A stretch of DNA of 11,493 bases from an uncultured Bacteroidales bacterium. Lineage in GTDB: Bacteria; Bacteroidota; Bacteroidia; Bacteroidales; F082. The stretch's first letter is position 1; the number at the start of each line of letters is the position of its first letter. Shown here in pieces: positions 1 to 6,474 of the stretch. The notes below the pieces were generated by a model. That model searched no databases, was not told the DNA's origin, and saw nothing but the letters and a program-made list of their open reading frames with translations. Where the stretch lies: assembly GCA_937884015.1 (NCBI GenBank), contig CALGBV010000281.1:1-11493 (forward strand), in the 5' to 3' direction. A program made the translations under genes and the position numbers.

Positions 1-224
1 TGAGCAAGGTTCAGGCAGATCCTGCCAACGGTCTCCTCGTATTCGGAATCGGCCTCAGCGTCGGTCTCGTCTGCATGCTCTCCGCCATCCGCCAGGGACA
101 GGTCTGCGCAAACGGCATCGTCGGCGTCAGCCAGGGCCACGATGTGTTCACCAACACGCTTATCTATGCTGCTCTTCCTGAATTCTACGCAATTCTGGGT
201 CTTGTCGGCGCACTGATGGTGTAA
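1..224 (+). CDS. ntpK: V-type ATP synthase subunit K (proteolipid), 3' end
   Basis: This is the last 73 codons of a membrane proteolipid; its start lies before the window. Subunit K forms the membrane rotor ring of V/A-type ATPases, which couple ion flow across the inner membrane to ATP synthesis or hydrolysis. Two hydrophobic segments are visible. The first contains GLLVFGIGLSVGLVC, and the second contains YAALPEFYAILGLVGALMV. The glutamate in LPEFYA (bases 180-182) sits where the ion-carrying carboxylate of K subunits lies in the last helix. The loop GVSQGHDVF is also typical of the family. In Bacteroidota the V-ATPase operon usually ends with subunits I and K, which fits the strong terminator right after this gene. 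Identification is confident. The symbol could equally be written atpK. Confidence 0.9.
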   Translation, partial: SKVQADPANGLLVFGIGLSVGLVCMLSAIRQGQVCANGIVGVSQGHDVFTNTLIYAALPEFYAILGLVGALMV

Positions 225-246
225 TTGAACCCGTCAATTAAGAATG

Positions 247-283
247 AAACAAGGCGACTCGTTTGAGCCGCCTTGTTTTGTTT
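247..283 (+). terminator. Intrinsic terminator after the V-ATPase operon
   Basis: A 10-bp perfect stem pairs aaacaaggcg (247-256) with cgccttgttt (269-278). An inner CTC/GAG pairing lies around a gttt loop, separated by one A-C mismatch, and a T-rich tail follows (ttttgttt). It lies 22 bases past the subunit K stop. The facing gene ends at 325, and the stem begins with AAA, so the element could also work for minus-strand transcripts. A weak AT hairpin (taattga/tcaatta, 222-240) overlaps the stop codon just upstream. Confidence 0.88.
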
Positions 284-299
284 ATGATTGATTGTGCCT

Positions 300-323
300 G
301 GAACCTGGAATGATTCAGGTTCC
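300..323. other. Perfect 8-bp hairpin next to a stop codon
   Basis: ggaacctg (300-307) is the exact inverse complement of caggttcc (316-323), with an 8-base loop. It begins one base past the stop codon of the minus-strand thioredoxin-fold gene. No T-run follows on the minus strand, so it is not a classic terminator by itself. It could protect the 3' end of the transcript or help the bidirectional terminator further on. The function is inferred. Confidence 0.45.
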
Positions 324-324
324 T

Positions 325-1695
325 TTATTTCCCGTAAAGTTTCTTCACCCGTTCAGCCAAACGTTGCTCAGGCGAAGGGGCTGGGGCTTCTCCGATTTTT
401 GTGTTTTTCCTGATAAGGATGTATTCAGGGAAAGTCTTTACGTTGTAGGCTTCCAAAAGCAGAATGTCGTTGCCGAGGTTGAGGAGAGGCCAATCGTAAT
501 GGTGCTCATCGAATTGCTTTTTGTAGGCCTCCATCTTGTCTTTTGTGCTGATGGTGATGATTTGCACCGAGTCCTGCCATTGGCGGTGAAGGTCTTGCAA
601 GTCGCTGAATTGCCGCTCGCTGATGGGCGAAAAACCGTCCACAAATTGCAGCAGCACCAAGTCGTTCTTGTAATCGGACAGCTTCACATTCTTGCCAGTG
701 CAGTCTTTCAGGTTGAAGTCGGTGGCATCGGTGCCGGGAGCAAGACGGTTCTGGCGGGCGAATATGTTGCTGATGATGTTGCGGTGCTCGCTCCATTTCG
801 TGTTCTTGCTGATTTGTTCCAGATGTGCTTTGGCGTAGCGTCGGGTCTCGCCTTCGGCATTGCAGAGTTGCTGCAAATCGTAAATGGTGATGAGTTCGGC
901 TAACCGCGGATTGCGTTTCATGAACGGGTCGGTGTTGATGTATTCGCGGAAAGCGGCGGGACCTGTCAGGAAAGCCTCGTTTAAGGCATGATTGTCGTAC
1001 TGCGACTTGTTGAAGTAGTTGGCAAACAGTTCCTTAAATAAATCCATATAGGCAGGTTGCGTGTAAAGTACAGGTTTGCCGTCGAAATAATCCTTGATGA
1101 CTTTCTTGCCGCCATCGGTGTTGATGGCCAGACGGATTGATGCCAGCTTGTACTGAATGTAATTCCTGACGAAATCGGCTTTGATGTCGGGCATTTCCTT
1201 GCTGATGGTGGCTTGAATCGAGTCGAGGTAACGTGTTTGGCGGCCACGGTAAATCTGGTTGAAATGCTCTATGATATAGGTGTTTATGATTTCTTCGGAA
1301 AGGTAAACTTGGTGCGAAATGCCTTTGTCGCTTGTCTTTTTGATGCGCAAAGTGGGCTGTTCCTTGTCGAAATAGGAGACGTTGTCGTTTTGCTCGGGCA
1401 CGATGACTTCGATGTCGTAGGTGGCGTTGGGCGAGAGAATCATGTCGACGCTTTCCAAACCGACGAAAAGGCGCGCCGAAAGTATCTGATTCACATTGCC
1501 TTCGATGATGAAAAATCCTTTGCTGTCGGATTGTGCCGTGGCAATCTGCTTGCCTGACGAGGTAATCAGTTCTTCGTAGGTGAAAAGGCGAATCAGGGCA
1601 TCGGTCCGATTGGTGCGCCCTGTAATCGTTACGTTCTGTGCCATTGAAACGATGCAACAGCACATGATAAAAAAGGTGAAAAATAGACGTTTCAT
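325..1695 (-). CDS. Secreted thioredoxin-fold protein lacking the CxxC motif
   Basis: The protein has 456 residues. An upstream TTG at 1710 would add five residues, but the ATG at 1695 opens directly into a signal peptide (MKRLFFTFFIMCCCIVSMAQ), so I chose that start. Residues about 20-115 resemble the beta-rich N-terminal domain (DUF4369-like) found on many Bacteroidota TlpA/AhpC-type proteins, and a helical linker follows. Residues about 319-456 form a TlpA-like thioredoxin fold. It opens with DFNLKDCTGKNVKLSDYKND and contains LVLLQFVDG, and TFPEYIL (from about residue 421) provides the cis-proline loop. At the active site, where WCxPC is expected, the sequence reads FSPIS (355-359), so both cysteines are serine. 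Disulfide exchange is therefore unlikely, and a binding or structural role in the periplasm is inferred. It is the last gene of a run with NUDIX and coaD (29-base gap to coaD). The fold is confident; the function is unknown. Confidence 0.8.
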   Translation of the reverse strand: MKRLFFTFFIMCCCIVSMAQNVTITGRTNRTDALIRLFTYEELITSSGKQIATAQSDSKGFFIIEGNVNQILSARLFVGLESVDMILSPNATYDIEVIVPEQNDNVSYFDKEQPTLRIKKTSDKGISHQVYLSEEIINTYIIEHFNQIYRGRQTRYLDSIQATISKEMPDIKADFVRNYIQYKLASIRLAINTDGGKKVIKDYFDGKPVLYTQPAYMDLFKELFANYFNKSQYDNHALNEAFLTGPAAFREYINTDPFMKRNPRLAELITIYDLQQLCNAEGETRRYAKAHLEQISKNTKWSEHRNIISNIFARQNRLAPGTDATDFNLKDCTGKNVKLSDYKNDLVLLQFVDGFSPISERQFSDLQDLHRQWQDSVQIITISTKDKMEAYKKQFDEHHYDWPLLNLGNDILLLEAYNVKTFPEYILIRKNTKIGEAPAPSPEQRLAERVKKLYGK

Positions 1696-1724
1696 GCCCA
1701 AATAACGCAAAAACGCCTTTTTTA

Positions 1725-2186
1725 TTATTTCAGCTTGACTTCTTCAGGCACGAAACGCGATACATCGCCGCCATTCTTGAAAATGTCGCGGACGACGCTC
1801 GACGAGACACCTACTAGTTCGCTTTCGGTGAGCAGGAAAATGGTTTCCAGTTCAGGATGAAGACGCTTGTTGGCGTGGCCGATCATGTTTTCGTATTCGA
1901 AATCGCTGCCGCAACGCAAGCCGCGCACGATGAATTTGGCTCCGACTTTCTTGCAGAAATCAGCGGTCAGGCCTTCGTAGGCCTCGACTTTCACCTGAGG
2001 ATAATCCTTGAAAATGTCCTTAATCCAGTTGATGCGGTCTTCCAATGGGAAGGTGCTGTGTTTTTCGCAGTTGACGCCGACGGCAACGTAAAGTTCGTCG
2101 AACAGAGGCAAGGCTCTCAGAACGATGGAGCGGTGGCCTAAAGTGATAGGGTCGAATGAACCTGGAAATACTCCAATTCTTTTCAT
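1725..2186 (-). CDS. coaD: Phosphopantetheine adenylyltransferase
   Basis: CoaD transfers AMP from ATP to 4'-phosphopantetheine, giving dephospho-CoA and pyrophosphate. This is the penultimate step of CoA synthesis and takes place in the cytoplasm. The 153-residue length is close to the usual 159 or so. The N-terminal nucleotidyltransferase motif is intact in GSFDPITLGH (residues 9-18, catalytic His18). The RGLRCGSDFEYE segment (88-99) and the C-terminal SSSVVRDIF motif (128-136), which binds the ATP phosphates, are also present. The open frame extends 23 codons upstream, but the ATG at 2186 gives the canonical MKRIGVFPGSFDP start. It lies 25 bases after the NUDIX stop and 29 before the next gene, which suggests one transcript. 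The last CoA step, coaE, is also in this window at 7249-7839 but in another unit. Confidence 0.96.
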   Translation of the reverse strand: MKRIGVFPGSFDPITLGHRSIVLRALPLFDELYVAVGVNCEKHSTFPLEDRINWIKDIFKDYPQVKVEAYEGLTADFCKKVGAKFIVRGLRCGSDFEYENMIGHANKRLHPELETIFLLTESELVGVSSSVVRDIFKNGGDVSRFVPEEVKLK

Positions 2187-2211
2187 AGATTTGAAATTTG
2201 CTGCAAAGGTA

Positions 2212-2838
2212 TCATTTCGTGGCGAGATGGCATAATTCTTTTCCGAGAATTTCACTGATGGAGCGGAATGTTTGGCTCAAAAAGCCTTCAATATCGTCTT
2301 TCCCGACCCATTTCACAGCCGTGATGCCTTCTTCGGTCTGTGGTTTGGTGCTGTTCAGGCTGTTGCTGCGCATTTCGTACCAATAGGTCTGCTTCAGTTC
2401 CCAAACCTCATTGCGCAGGTAAACGTGCCAAGTCGACGGCAATTCCCTCACGATTTCAAGGTTGCCGATGCCGGTTTCTTCTTCCACCTCGCGCATGGCT
2501 GCCGTTTCGGGACTTTCGCCTGCCTCGATGTGGCCTTTCGGCAAATCGGGAATGCCTTTGCGCTCAATCATCACGAAACGGCCTTCGCTGGTGACGATGC
2601 CGCCTGCCGCGGGAGCCAATTTGAACATCTGCTGTAAGGCGGAACTGACATCTTCGGGCGCTATGTCTTGAATGATGGTGTCGGTCTGTTCGCTGTCGCA
2701 AAGCCATTCCGATAAAAATTCGCATAAAAGTTGCGCATCGTAAGACTCACATTTATTGTCGTTTGAGGTGAATTTTATTTGGTCTGCATCGATTTTTGGG
2801 AAAATCAATGCCCTGTTTTCTTGAAAAATTGTGTACAT
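2212..2838 (-). CDS. NUDIX hydrolase with N-terminal extension
   Basis: The protein has 208 residues. A complete Nudix box, G-x5-E-x7-REVEEETGI, spans residues 102-124 (G102, E108, R116, E117, E120, E121), so it should bind metal and cleave a nucleoside-diphosphate-linked substrate. It is preceded by GIPDLPKGHIEAGE, which resembles NTP- or polyphosphate-acting members, but the substrate cannot be read from sequence. About 70 N-terminal residues before the Nudix fold (which starts near APAAGGIV, 75-82) form an extra domain; I recall similar proteins next to pyrE in other Bacteroidales. Cytoplasmic, with no signal peptide. The ATG at 2838 (MYTIFQ) is preferred over the extension to 2868, which would run through the minus-strand -7 box. 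It is divergent from pyrE and probably heads the NUDIX-coaD-thioredoxin-fold run. Confidence 0.9.
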   Translation of the reverse strand: MYTIFQENRALIFPKIDADQIKFTSNDNKCESYDAQLLCEFLSEWLCDSEQTDTIIQDIAPEDVSSALQQMFKLAPAAGGIVTSEGRFVMIERKGIPDLPKGHIEAGESPETAAMREVEEETGIGNLEIVRELPSTWHVYLRNEVWELKQTYWYEMRSNSLNSTKPQTEEGITAVKWVGKDDIEGFLSQTFRSISEILGKELCHLATK

Positions 2839-2841
2839 TTG
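2834..2841 (+). promoter_or_regulatory. -7 promoter element for pyrE
   Basis: tacatttg matches the Bacteroidota -7 consensus TAnnTTTG exactly and lies 31 bases before the pyrE ATG. It overlaps the start codon of the divergent NUDIX gene. No clear -33 TTTG is visible at the expected distance, so the call rests on the -7 box and its position. Confidence 0.5.
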
Positions 2842-2857
2842 CAATCGTTTTAACGCA

Positions 2858-2865
2858 CAAAAATA
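2858..2865 (-). promoter_or_regulatory. -7 promoter element for the NUDIX gene
   Basis: On the minus strand this reads TATTTTTG, an exact TAnnTTTG match, 19 bases upstream of the NUDIX ATG. It faces the pyrE element, so the two promoters are packed into 34 bp of intergenic DNA and the pyrE leader would cross this box. No convincing -33 element was found. Confidence 0.5.
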
Positions 2866-2872
2866 CACTTTT

Positions 2873-3523
2873 ATGGTTTACGATGAATCAGCATTGACAT
2901 TGGCTCAGCATCTTTTGCAGGTCAAAGCCGTGAAACTCAGTCCGAAAGCACCTTTCACATGGGCATCGGGACTGAAAAGTCCAATCTATTGCGACAACCG
3001 CGTGACTTTGTCATATCCGGCCGTCAGAACTTATATCCGTCAGCAGTTTGTCGAGTTGATCATGAAGCAATACGGCAAGCCTGATGTCATTGCAGGCGTG
3101 GCTACGGGTGGCATTCCTCAGGGTGCTTTGGTGGCTCAGGAATTGGGCATTCCTTTCGTTTATGTCCGTTCCGAAAAGAAGTCGCATGGCATGAATAACC
3201 AGATTGAGGGCGTCATAGAACCTGGCCAGTCGGTCATTGTGGTCGAAGACCTTGTTTCGACGGGCAAGTCAAGCCTTTTGGCTGTCGACGCTTTGCGTGA
3301 AGCCGGTGCCGATGTCAAAGGCATGGTGGCCATTTTCACCTACCAGATGCAGGTGGCAGCCGATAATTTCGCTGCAAAGAACTGTACGCTCTTCACTTTG
3401 TCGAATTACGAAACCCTGATTGCAAAGGCTGTTGAAGAAGGCTATGTCACCGAAGACGACCTTAATTCGTTGAAGGAATGGCGCCTCGACCAGCAAGCCT
3501 GGAGCGATAAATTTGGTGAATGA
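2873..3523 (+). CDS. pyrE: Orotate phosphoribosyltransferase
   Basis: PyrE joins orotate to PRPP, giving orotidine 5'-monophosphate, the fifth step of pyrimidine synthesis in the cytoplasm. The 216-residue length is normal. Motifs are complete: FTWASGLKSPIYCDNR (28-43) for orotate binding, GVATGGIPQGAL (75-86), the flexible catalytic loop RSEKKSHGMNNQIEG (99-113), and the PRPP signature VIVVEDLVSTGKSS (121-134). The ATG at 2873 is chosen because an upstream in-frame ATG at 2831 would overlap the divergent NUDIX start and the promoter boxes. It is followed after 66 bases by a small SRPBCC gene, with a strong hairpin between them. Confidence 0.97.
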   Translation: MVYDESALTLAQHLLQVKAVKLSPKAPFTWASGLKSPIYCDNRVTLSYPAVRTYIRQQFVELIMKQYGKPDVIAGVATGGIPQGALVAQELGIPFVYVRSEKKSHGMNNQIEGVIEPGQSVIVVEDLVSTGKSSLLAVDALREAGADVKGMVAIFTYQMQVAADNFAAKNCTLFTLSNYETLIAKAVEEGYVTEDDLNSLKEWRLDQQAWSDKFGE

Positions 3524-3529
3524 TTATCT

Positions 3530-3559
3530 GGTTATGGGTGTCTGTTTTCACCCATAACC
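3530..3559. repeat. 11-bp perfect hairpin between pyrE and the SRPBCC gene
   Basis: ggttatgggtg (3530-3540) and cacccataacc (3549-3559) are exact inverse complements around an 8-base loop. No T-run follows, so it is not a standard terminator. A further partial copy of the right arm, cactcataacc, lies at 3570-3580, so the gap looks like a small degenerate repeat tract. It may set 3'-end stability of pyrE mRNA, or it may be a dispersed intergenic repeat. Confidence 0.6.
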
Positions 3560-3589
3560 CATCACCCTTCACTCATAACCTACGTTAGT

Positions 3590-3976
3590 ATGTTGTTTCA
3601 AAGCAAATATAAGCCTGTTGCGCTATCGGCGGAACAGGCTTTCCTTTTTTACGCCGAACCCGACAACTTGAAAAGCCTGATGCCGGAGCAAATCACGGAT
3701 TGGGAATCGGGTGAGGACTGGTGCCGTTTCCTTATCAAAGGCATGGGGCATGTGAAAATGAGAATAGGGGAGAAGTCGCCTTATTCAAAACTGACTTATT
3801 TGCCCGATGGCAAAATGCCTTTCGATTTCGGCTTGCAGTTCCTTTTTGTCTCGAAAAATGAAAATGCCTGTGAGATTCAGATTGTCATTGATGCCGATTT
3901 GAGCAACCCGATGATGGCCATGCTTGCGAAAAAGCCATTGCAGAATCTTGTGAATGAGATGGAAATCAGATTATGA
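3590..3976 (+). CDS. Small START/SRPBCC-like protein
   Basis: The protein has 128 residues, no signal peptide and no membrane segment. The pattern, an opening strand (FQSKYKPVALSAEQAF), a helix with FYAEPDNLKSLMP, strands rich in aromatic and charged residues, and a long C-terminal helix (LAKKPLQNLVNEMEIRL), fits the helix-grip fold of SRPBCC/polyketide-cyclase-like proteins, which bind hydrophobic ligands. The ligand cannot be inferred. I recall genes of this kind beside pyrE in other Bacteroidales, which supports it as a real gene. It starts at the only sensible ATG after the hairpin. Its last 11 bases overlap the 3' end of the convergent birA gene. The fold call is moderate and the function is unknown. 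Confidence 0.75.
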   Translation: MLFQSKYKPVALSAEQAFLFYAEPDNLKSLMPEQITDWESGEDWCRFLIKGMGHVKMRIGEKSPYSKLTYLPDGKMPFDFGLQFLFVSKNENACEIQIVIDADLSNPMMAMLAKKPLQNLVNEMEIRL

Positions 3977-4715
3977 ACTTGATTTCCTTAATGTCGAAAA
4001 CCGAGATTTTCCCGTTTTCGTCGGAAAGCTGAAGCCGTCCGAAATCATCTATGCCTTCCATGAAAAGCTGTTTCCGGTTGCCTGCTGTTTCATATTCTGC
4101 CCAAGTGTGGTAACGGAAAAGATGGTTTAGATAATCTTCGTTTATCGCAGAGAAATCGTTTACTTCGCAACAGTGTTTTAGTCTTTCCCTTTCTTCTTCC
4201 AAATGCTGGCAAATGGAAAGAAGCAAGGTTTCCAAATCGTATGTTTTTCCTGTCAAATTGCGCAGTGAGGCGGGTTTTGTCGGCCAATCCTGAAATTCCA
4301 ATTGGTTGACGTTTAGTCCAATGCCGATAATGGAAACATCCATCATTGTGCCTTTAATGGTGCTGTTGATGAGAATGCCGCCGATTTTGTGATTTTCGCA
4401 ATAAATGTCGTTAGGCCATTTGATTTCAAATGTTTTTTCGGGTACTGCTTCTTTCAAAGCCTTGAGGATGCCGAACGGCACGGCTTTGGAAAGTTGGAAC
4501 TGCATGGCAGCCGGCAGGAAACTCATGTCGAAGGCAATGGAAAAGGTAAGGTTCTGGCCTTCGGAACTTTCCCAGGTGTTGCTGCCCATGCCTTTGCCCG
4601 CAGTCTGTCTGCAGGCGACGACCGCGCATCCGCTGATGTCGGTCGTCGCCTGCAAACGCTGCAAATAGGCGTTGGTAGAGTCGGTTTGCTCTATGTGCGT
4701 GATTTTTAGTGTCAT
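3966..4715 (-). CDS. birA: Biotin--[acetyl-CoA-carboxylase] ligase (monofunctional)
   Basis: BirA makes biotinyl-5'-AMP and attaches biotin to the lysine of carboxyl-carrier proteins, chiefly that of acetyl-CoA carboxylase, in the cytoplasm. The 249-residue protein starts directly with the catalytic domain (ITHIEQTDSTNAYL, 5-18). It has no N-terminal helix-turn-helix, so it is not a biotin repressor. Visible motifs are the biotin loop QTAGKGMGSNTW (37-48), KWPNDIY (99-105), KIGGILIN (110-117) and GIGLNVN (131-137). The loop equivalent to E. coli GRGRRG reads GKGMGS, so the position matching E. coli Arg118 is Met43. A short C-terminal SH3-like part follows (about 205-249). Its ATG overlaps the TGA of the upstream T9SS gene (ATGA), which implies translational coupling. 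Its 3' end overlaps the convergent SRPBCC gene by 11 bases. Confidence 0.94.
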   Translation of the reverse strand: MTLKITHIEQTDSTNAYLQRLQATTDISGCAVVACRQTAGKGMGSNTWESSEGQNLTFSIAFDMSFLPAAMQFQLSKAVPFGILKALKEAVPEKTFEIKWPNDIYCENHKIGGILINSTIKGTMMDVSIIGIGLNVNQLEFQDWPTKPASLRNLTGKTYDLETLLLSICQHLEEERERLKHCCEVNDFSAINEDYLNHLFRYHTWAEYETAGNRKQLFMEGIDDFGRLQLSDENGKISVFDIKEIKFII

Positions 4716-6340
4716 TCGACAACAACGCGCTGTGCTTTTTCACCAATCATAATGGCGTAGACACCTTTGCCGAAGTTGCTCATGTCGATTTTGCCATAGC
4801 CGTTGATAATGGTTTCGTAGACGCATTGTCCGGCCATGTTGAAGACGCGGACTGTGTTTTCGCCCGATTCAACGATGTTGATGGTTCCGCTTGTCGGGTT
4901 CGGATAGATGCTTGTCGCCTCCTGATTTTCATTCACATCGGCTGTGACTTCATAGCTGAATTCGTTGCTTTCGCTGTAAGTGAAATCACTCCCTGAGAAA
5001 AGCGTGGTGCTGCCTGCCTTCATGCCGTAAAGTCCGGTGCCATCGGTGAGACCATCGCCGCCGGCATCGTAAATGGTGAAATCGTAGCAGCCGTCGCCAG
5101 GGATGATGAGGGTCTCGGTGATCATCTTGTTAGGCTCTTCGTAAGGGCCGCCTTCCAAAACCACTTCGCCGGAGTCTAAGTTTGTGATTTTCCAAGTGGT
5201 TTCCTGTGGGTTGTTGTCGGTGCGGATGGTGAGTTTTATGGTCTTTCCCGTGTTGTCCGGTGAACCGTCGAAACTGAAGGTGGCAGCATTGTTGCCTTCG
5301 CCTTCGTCTTCGTTGCCGTTGATGTTGGTGACTTGGATTTTGAGAACGTTATCCGATTCGACAGGGAATGTGATTTCGCCCAGGTTGACAGTGGCTGATG
5401 CAAAACTTGTCAGGTTGCCTTCCCAAGTTAAAGTCTTGATAATCTCGTCGTTGACCAGCACTTCGATGTCGGCTGTGGTGATGGCGTTGGTGCCAAAGTT
5501 GGTGATGACGGCCTTAGGTTCGGCCATGCCGCTGCAAATCATGTCTTTCACATTGCTGATATTGGTCATGGCTGCATCATTATTATAAAAAGGAGTGAAA
5601 CTGTCGGTCGACTTGCAGGCTTGGAACACTTCCTTTGTCGTGCCGTCCTGAATCCATGCTACGGCTGAGAGTTGATCATTGTTGTAGACGTTTGCCAAAG
5701 CCCATTTGAATGAGAAGCTGACGTAGTCGCCGGCATGAATGTTGCCGAGGCTGGTTCCTGAAGATGATGGCAAAAGTTTCTTCATTACGCTGTAGAAATC
5801 GCGTTCGCCGTTGCTGCCAGGGGCACTGGTGTAATGGATTTCCTTTTCAATCACGCCAACCATGAGTTTCAGGCTGCCGCTGACATCGGCTGATGCTTTT
5901 GCCATGACAAAAACCGTGATGGTGTCTTGCGAGGCATTCAGCTGGTGGGTCATGCGCATTTCAAAAGGTGATTCGATGGCAAGCCATTGGTTCACCATGT
6001 TTTGGTTAAGTCCGCTTGGAACGTTGGTAAAACGCGTGCCGTCGACAACGGTGTGAGGAACGGCATTTACACTGTAAAAGCTTTTGCGTGAGTCGTTGTC
6101 GGTTGTGTTGTGCAGATACATGGGGTCGTTGGCGCCCGGCCAGCTCATGTGGTATTTGATGGCAACCACACGGTCGCCATTGGCGTTGATGAGAGCGTCC
6201 AAGGCCGGATTTTGCGATGCGCAAGGTGCGCAACCCGTGTTGGTGAAACATTCAAACATCAAAGCTCTCTGGTTTTGTGCGCTGACATTCAGCGCAATGA
6301 GCATCAAAAGCGATGCGAAAACATAGTGCAGATTTTTCAT
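4712..6340 (-). CDS. Omp28-like thioredoxin-domain protein with T9SS type A sorting domain
   Basis: The protein has 542 residues. The ATG at 6340 gives a clean signal peptide (MKNLHYVFASLLMLIALNVSA, cleavage near residue 21). The frame opens further upstream, but those residues are not signal-like. Residues about 25-230 resemble the Omp28 family, with a thioredoxin-type CAPC motif at 37-40 in FTNTGCAPCASQNP. A middle beta-rich part (about 260-370) resembles CARDB/Ig-like adhesion modules. Near residues 425-455 is a GGDGLTDGTGLYG segment typical of small repeated Bacteroidota extracellular domains. Residues 477-542 are a type A sorting domain (SIYPNPTSGTINI, VRVFNMAGQCVY, KGVYAIMI, final VVVE). 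Such proteins pass through Sec, then T9SS, and end on the cell surface or outside. A disulfide-linked or redox role is possible but inferred. It is the first gene of a two-gene unit with birA. Confidence 0.88.
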   Translation of the reverse strand: MKNLHYVFASLLMLIALNVSAQNQRALMFECFTNTGCAPCASQNPALDALINANGDRVVAIKYHMSWPGANDPMYLHNTTDNDSRKSFYSVNAVPHTVVDGTRFTNVPSGLNQNMVNQWLAIESPFEMRMTHQLNASQDTITVFVMAKASADVSGSLKLMVGVIEKEIHYTSAPGSNGERDFYSVMKKLLPSSSGTSLGNIHAGDYVSFSFKWALANVYNNDQLSAVAWIQDGTTKEVFQACKSTDSFTPFYNNDAAMTNISNVKDMICSGMAEPKAVITNFGTNAITTADIEVLVNDEIIKTLTWEGNLTSFASATVNLGEITFPVESDNVLKIQVTNINGNEDEGEGNNAATFSFDGSPDNTGKTIKLTIRTDNNPQETTWKITNLDSGEVVLEGGPYEEPNKMITETLIIPGDGCYDFTIYDAGGDGLTDGTGLYGMKAGSTTLFSGSDFTYSESNEFSYEVTADVNENQEATSIYPNPTSGTINIVESGENTVRVFNMAGQCVYETIINGYGKIDMSNFGKGVYAIMIGEKAQRVVVE

Positions 6341-6373
6341 TGTATTAAAGTGTTTAGTTGTGTTTTCTATCGC

Positions 6374-6381
6374 CAAAAATA
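6374..6381 (-). promoter_or_regulatory. -7 promoter element for the Omp28-like gene
   Basis: On the minus strand this reads TATTTTTG, an exact TAnnTTTG match, 33 bases upstream of the ATG at 6340. By position it should drive both the Omp28-like gene and birA. No good -33 element was found at the expected distance. Confidence 0.5.
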
Positions 6382-6391
6382 CAATTTTTTG

Positions 6392-6408
6392 CAAAATGAT
6401 TGATTTTG
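6392..6408. other. Palindrome in the divergent T9SS intergenic region
   Basis: caaaat and attttg flank gattg, a 6-bp inverted repeat midway between the two divergent promoters and within a stretch rich in GCAAA/TTTGC words. It could be an operator that regulates both cargo genes, but AT-rich spacers produce such palindromes by chance, so this is tentative. Confidence 0.25.
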
Positions 6409-6410
6409 TA

Positions 6411-6440
6411 TTGCAAATTGGCAAAATTTTTGCATTTTTG
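6411..6440 (+). promoter_or_regulatory. Promoter for the small T9SS cargo gene
   Basis: A TTG at 6411-6413 (-33-like) lies 19 bases before catttttg at 6433-6440, one base off the TAnnTTTG -7 consensus. Transcription would start near 6447, leaving a leader of roughly 28 bases before the ATG at 6475. Confidence 0.45.
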
Positions 6441-6474
6441 CAGTCAGATAATTAACAATTAAAACACTAATACT

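Noticed and set aside
292..903. A 203-codon plus-strand open frame opposite the thioredoxin-fold gene
   Set aside because: It is antisense to a gene with a signal peptide and a recognisable fold, its own translation has no family features, and it has no promoter-like start.
1696..1724. Shine-Dalgarno site for the thioredoxin-fold gene
   Set aside because: The region upstream of the ATG reads TTTTGCGTTATTTGGGC on the minus strand with no AGGAG-like run. Absence of such sites is usual in Bacteroidota.
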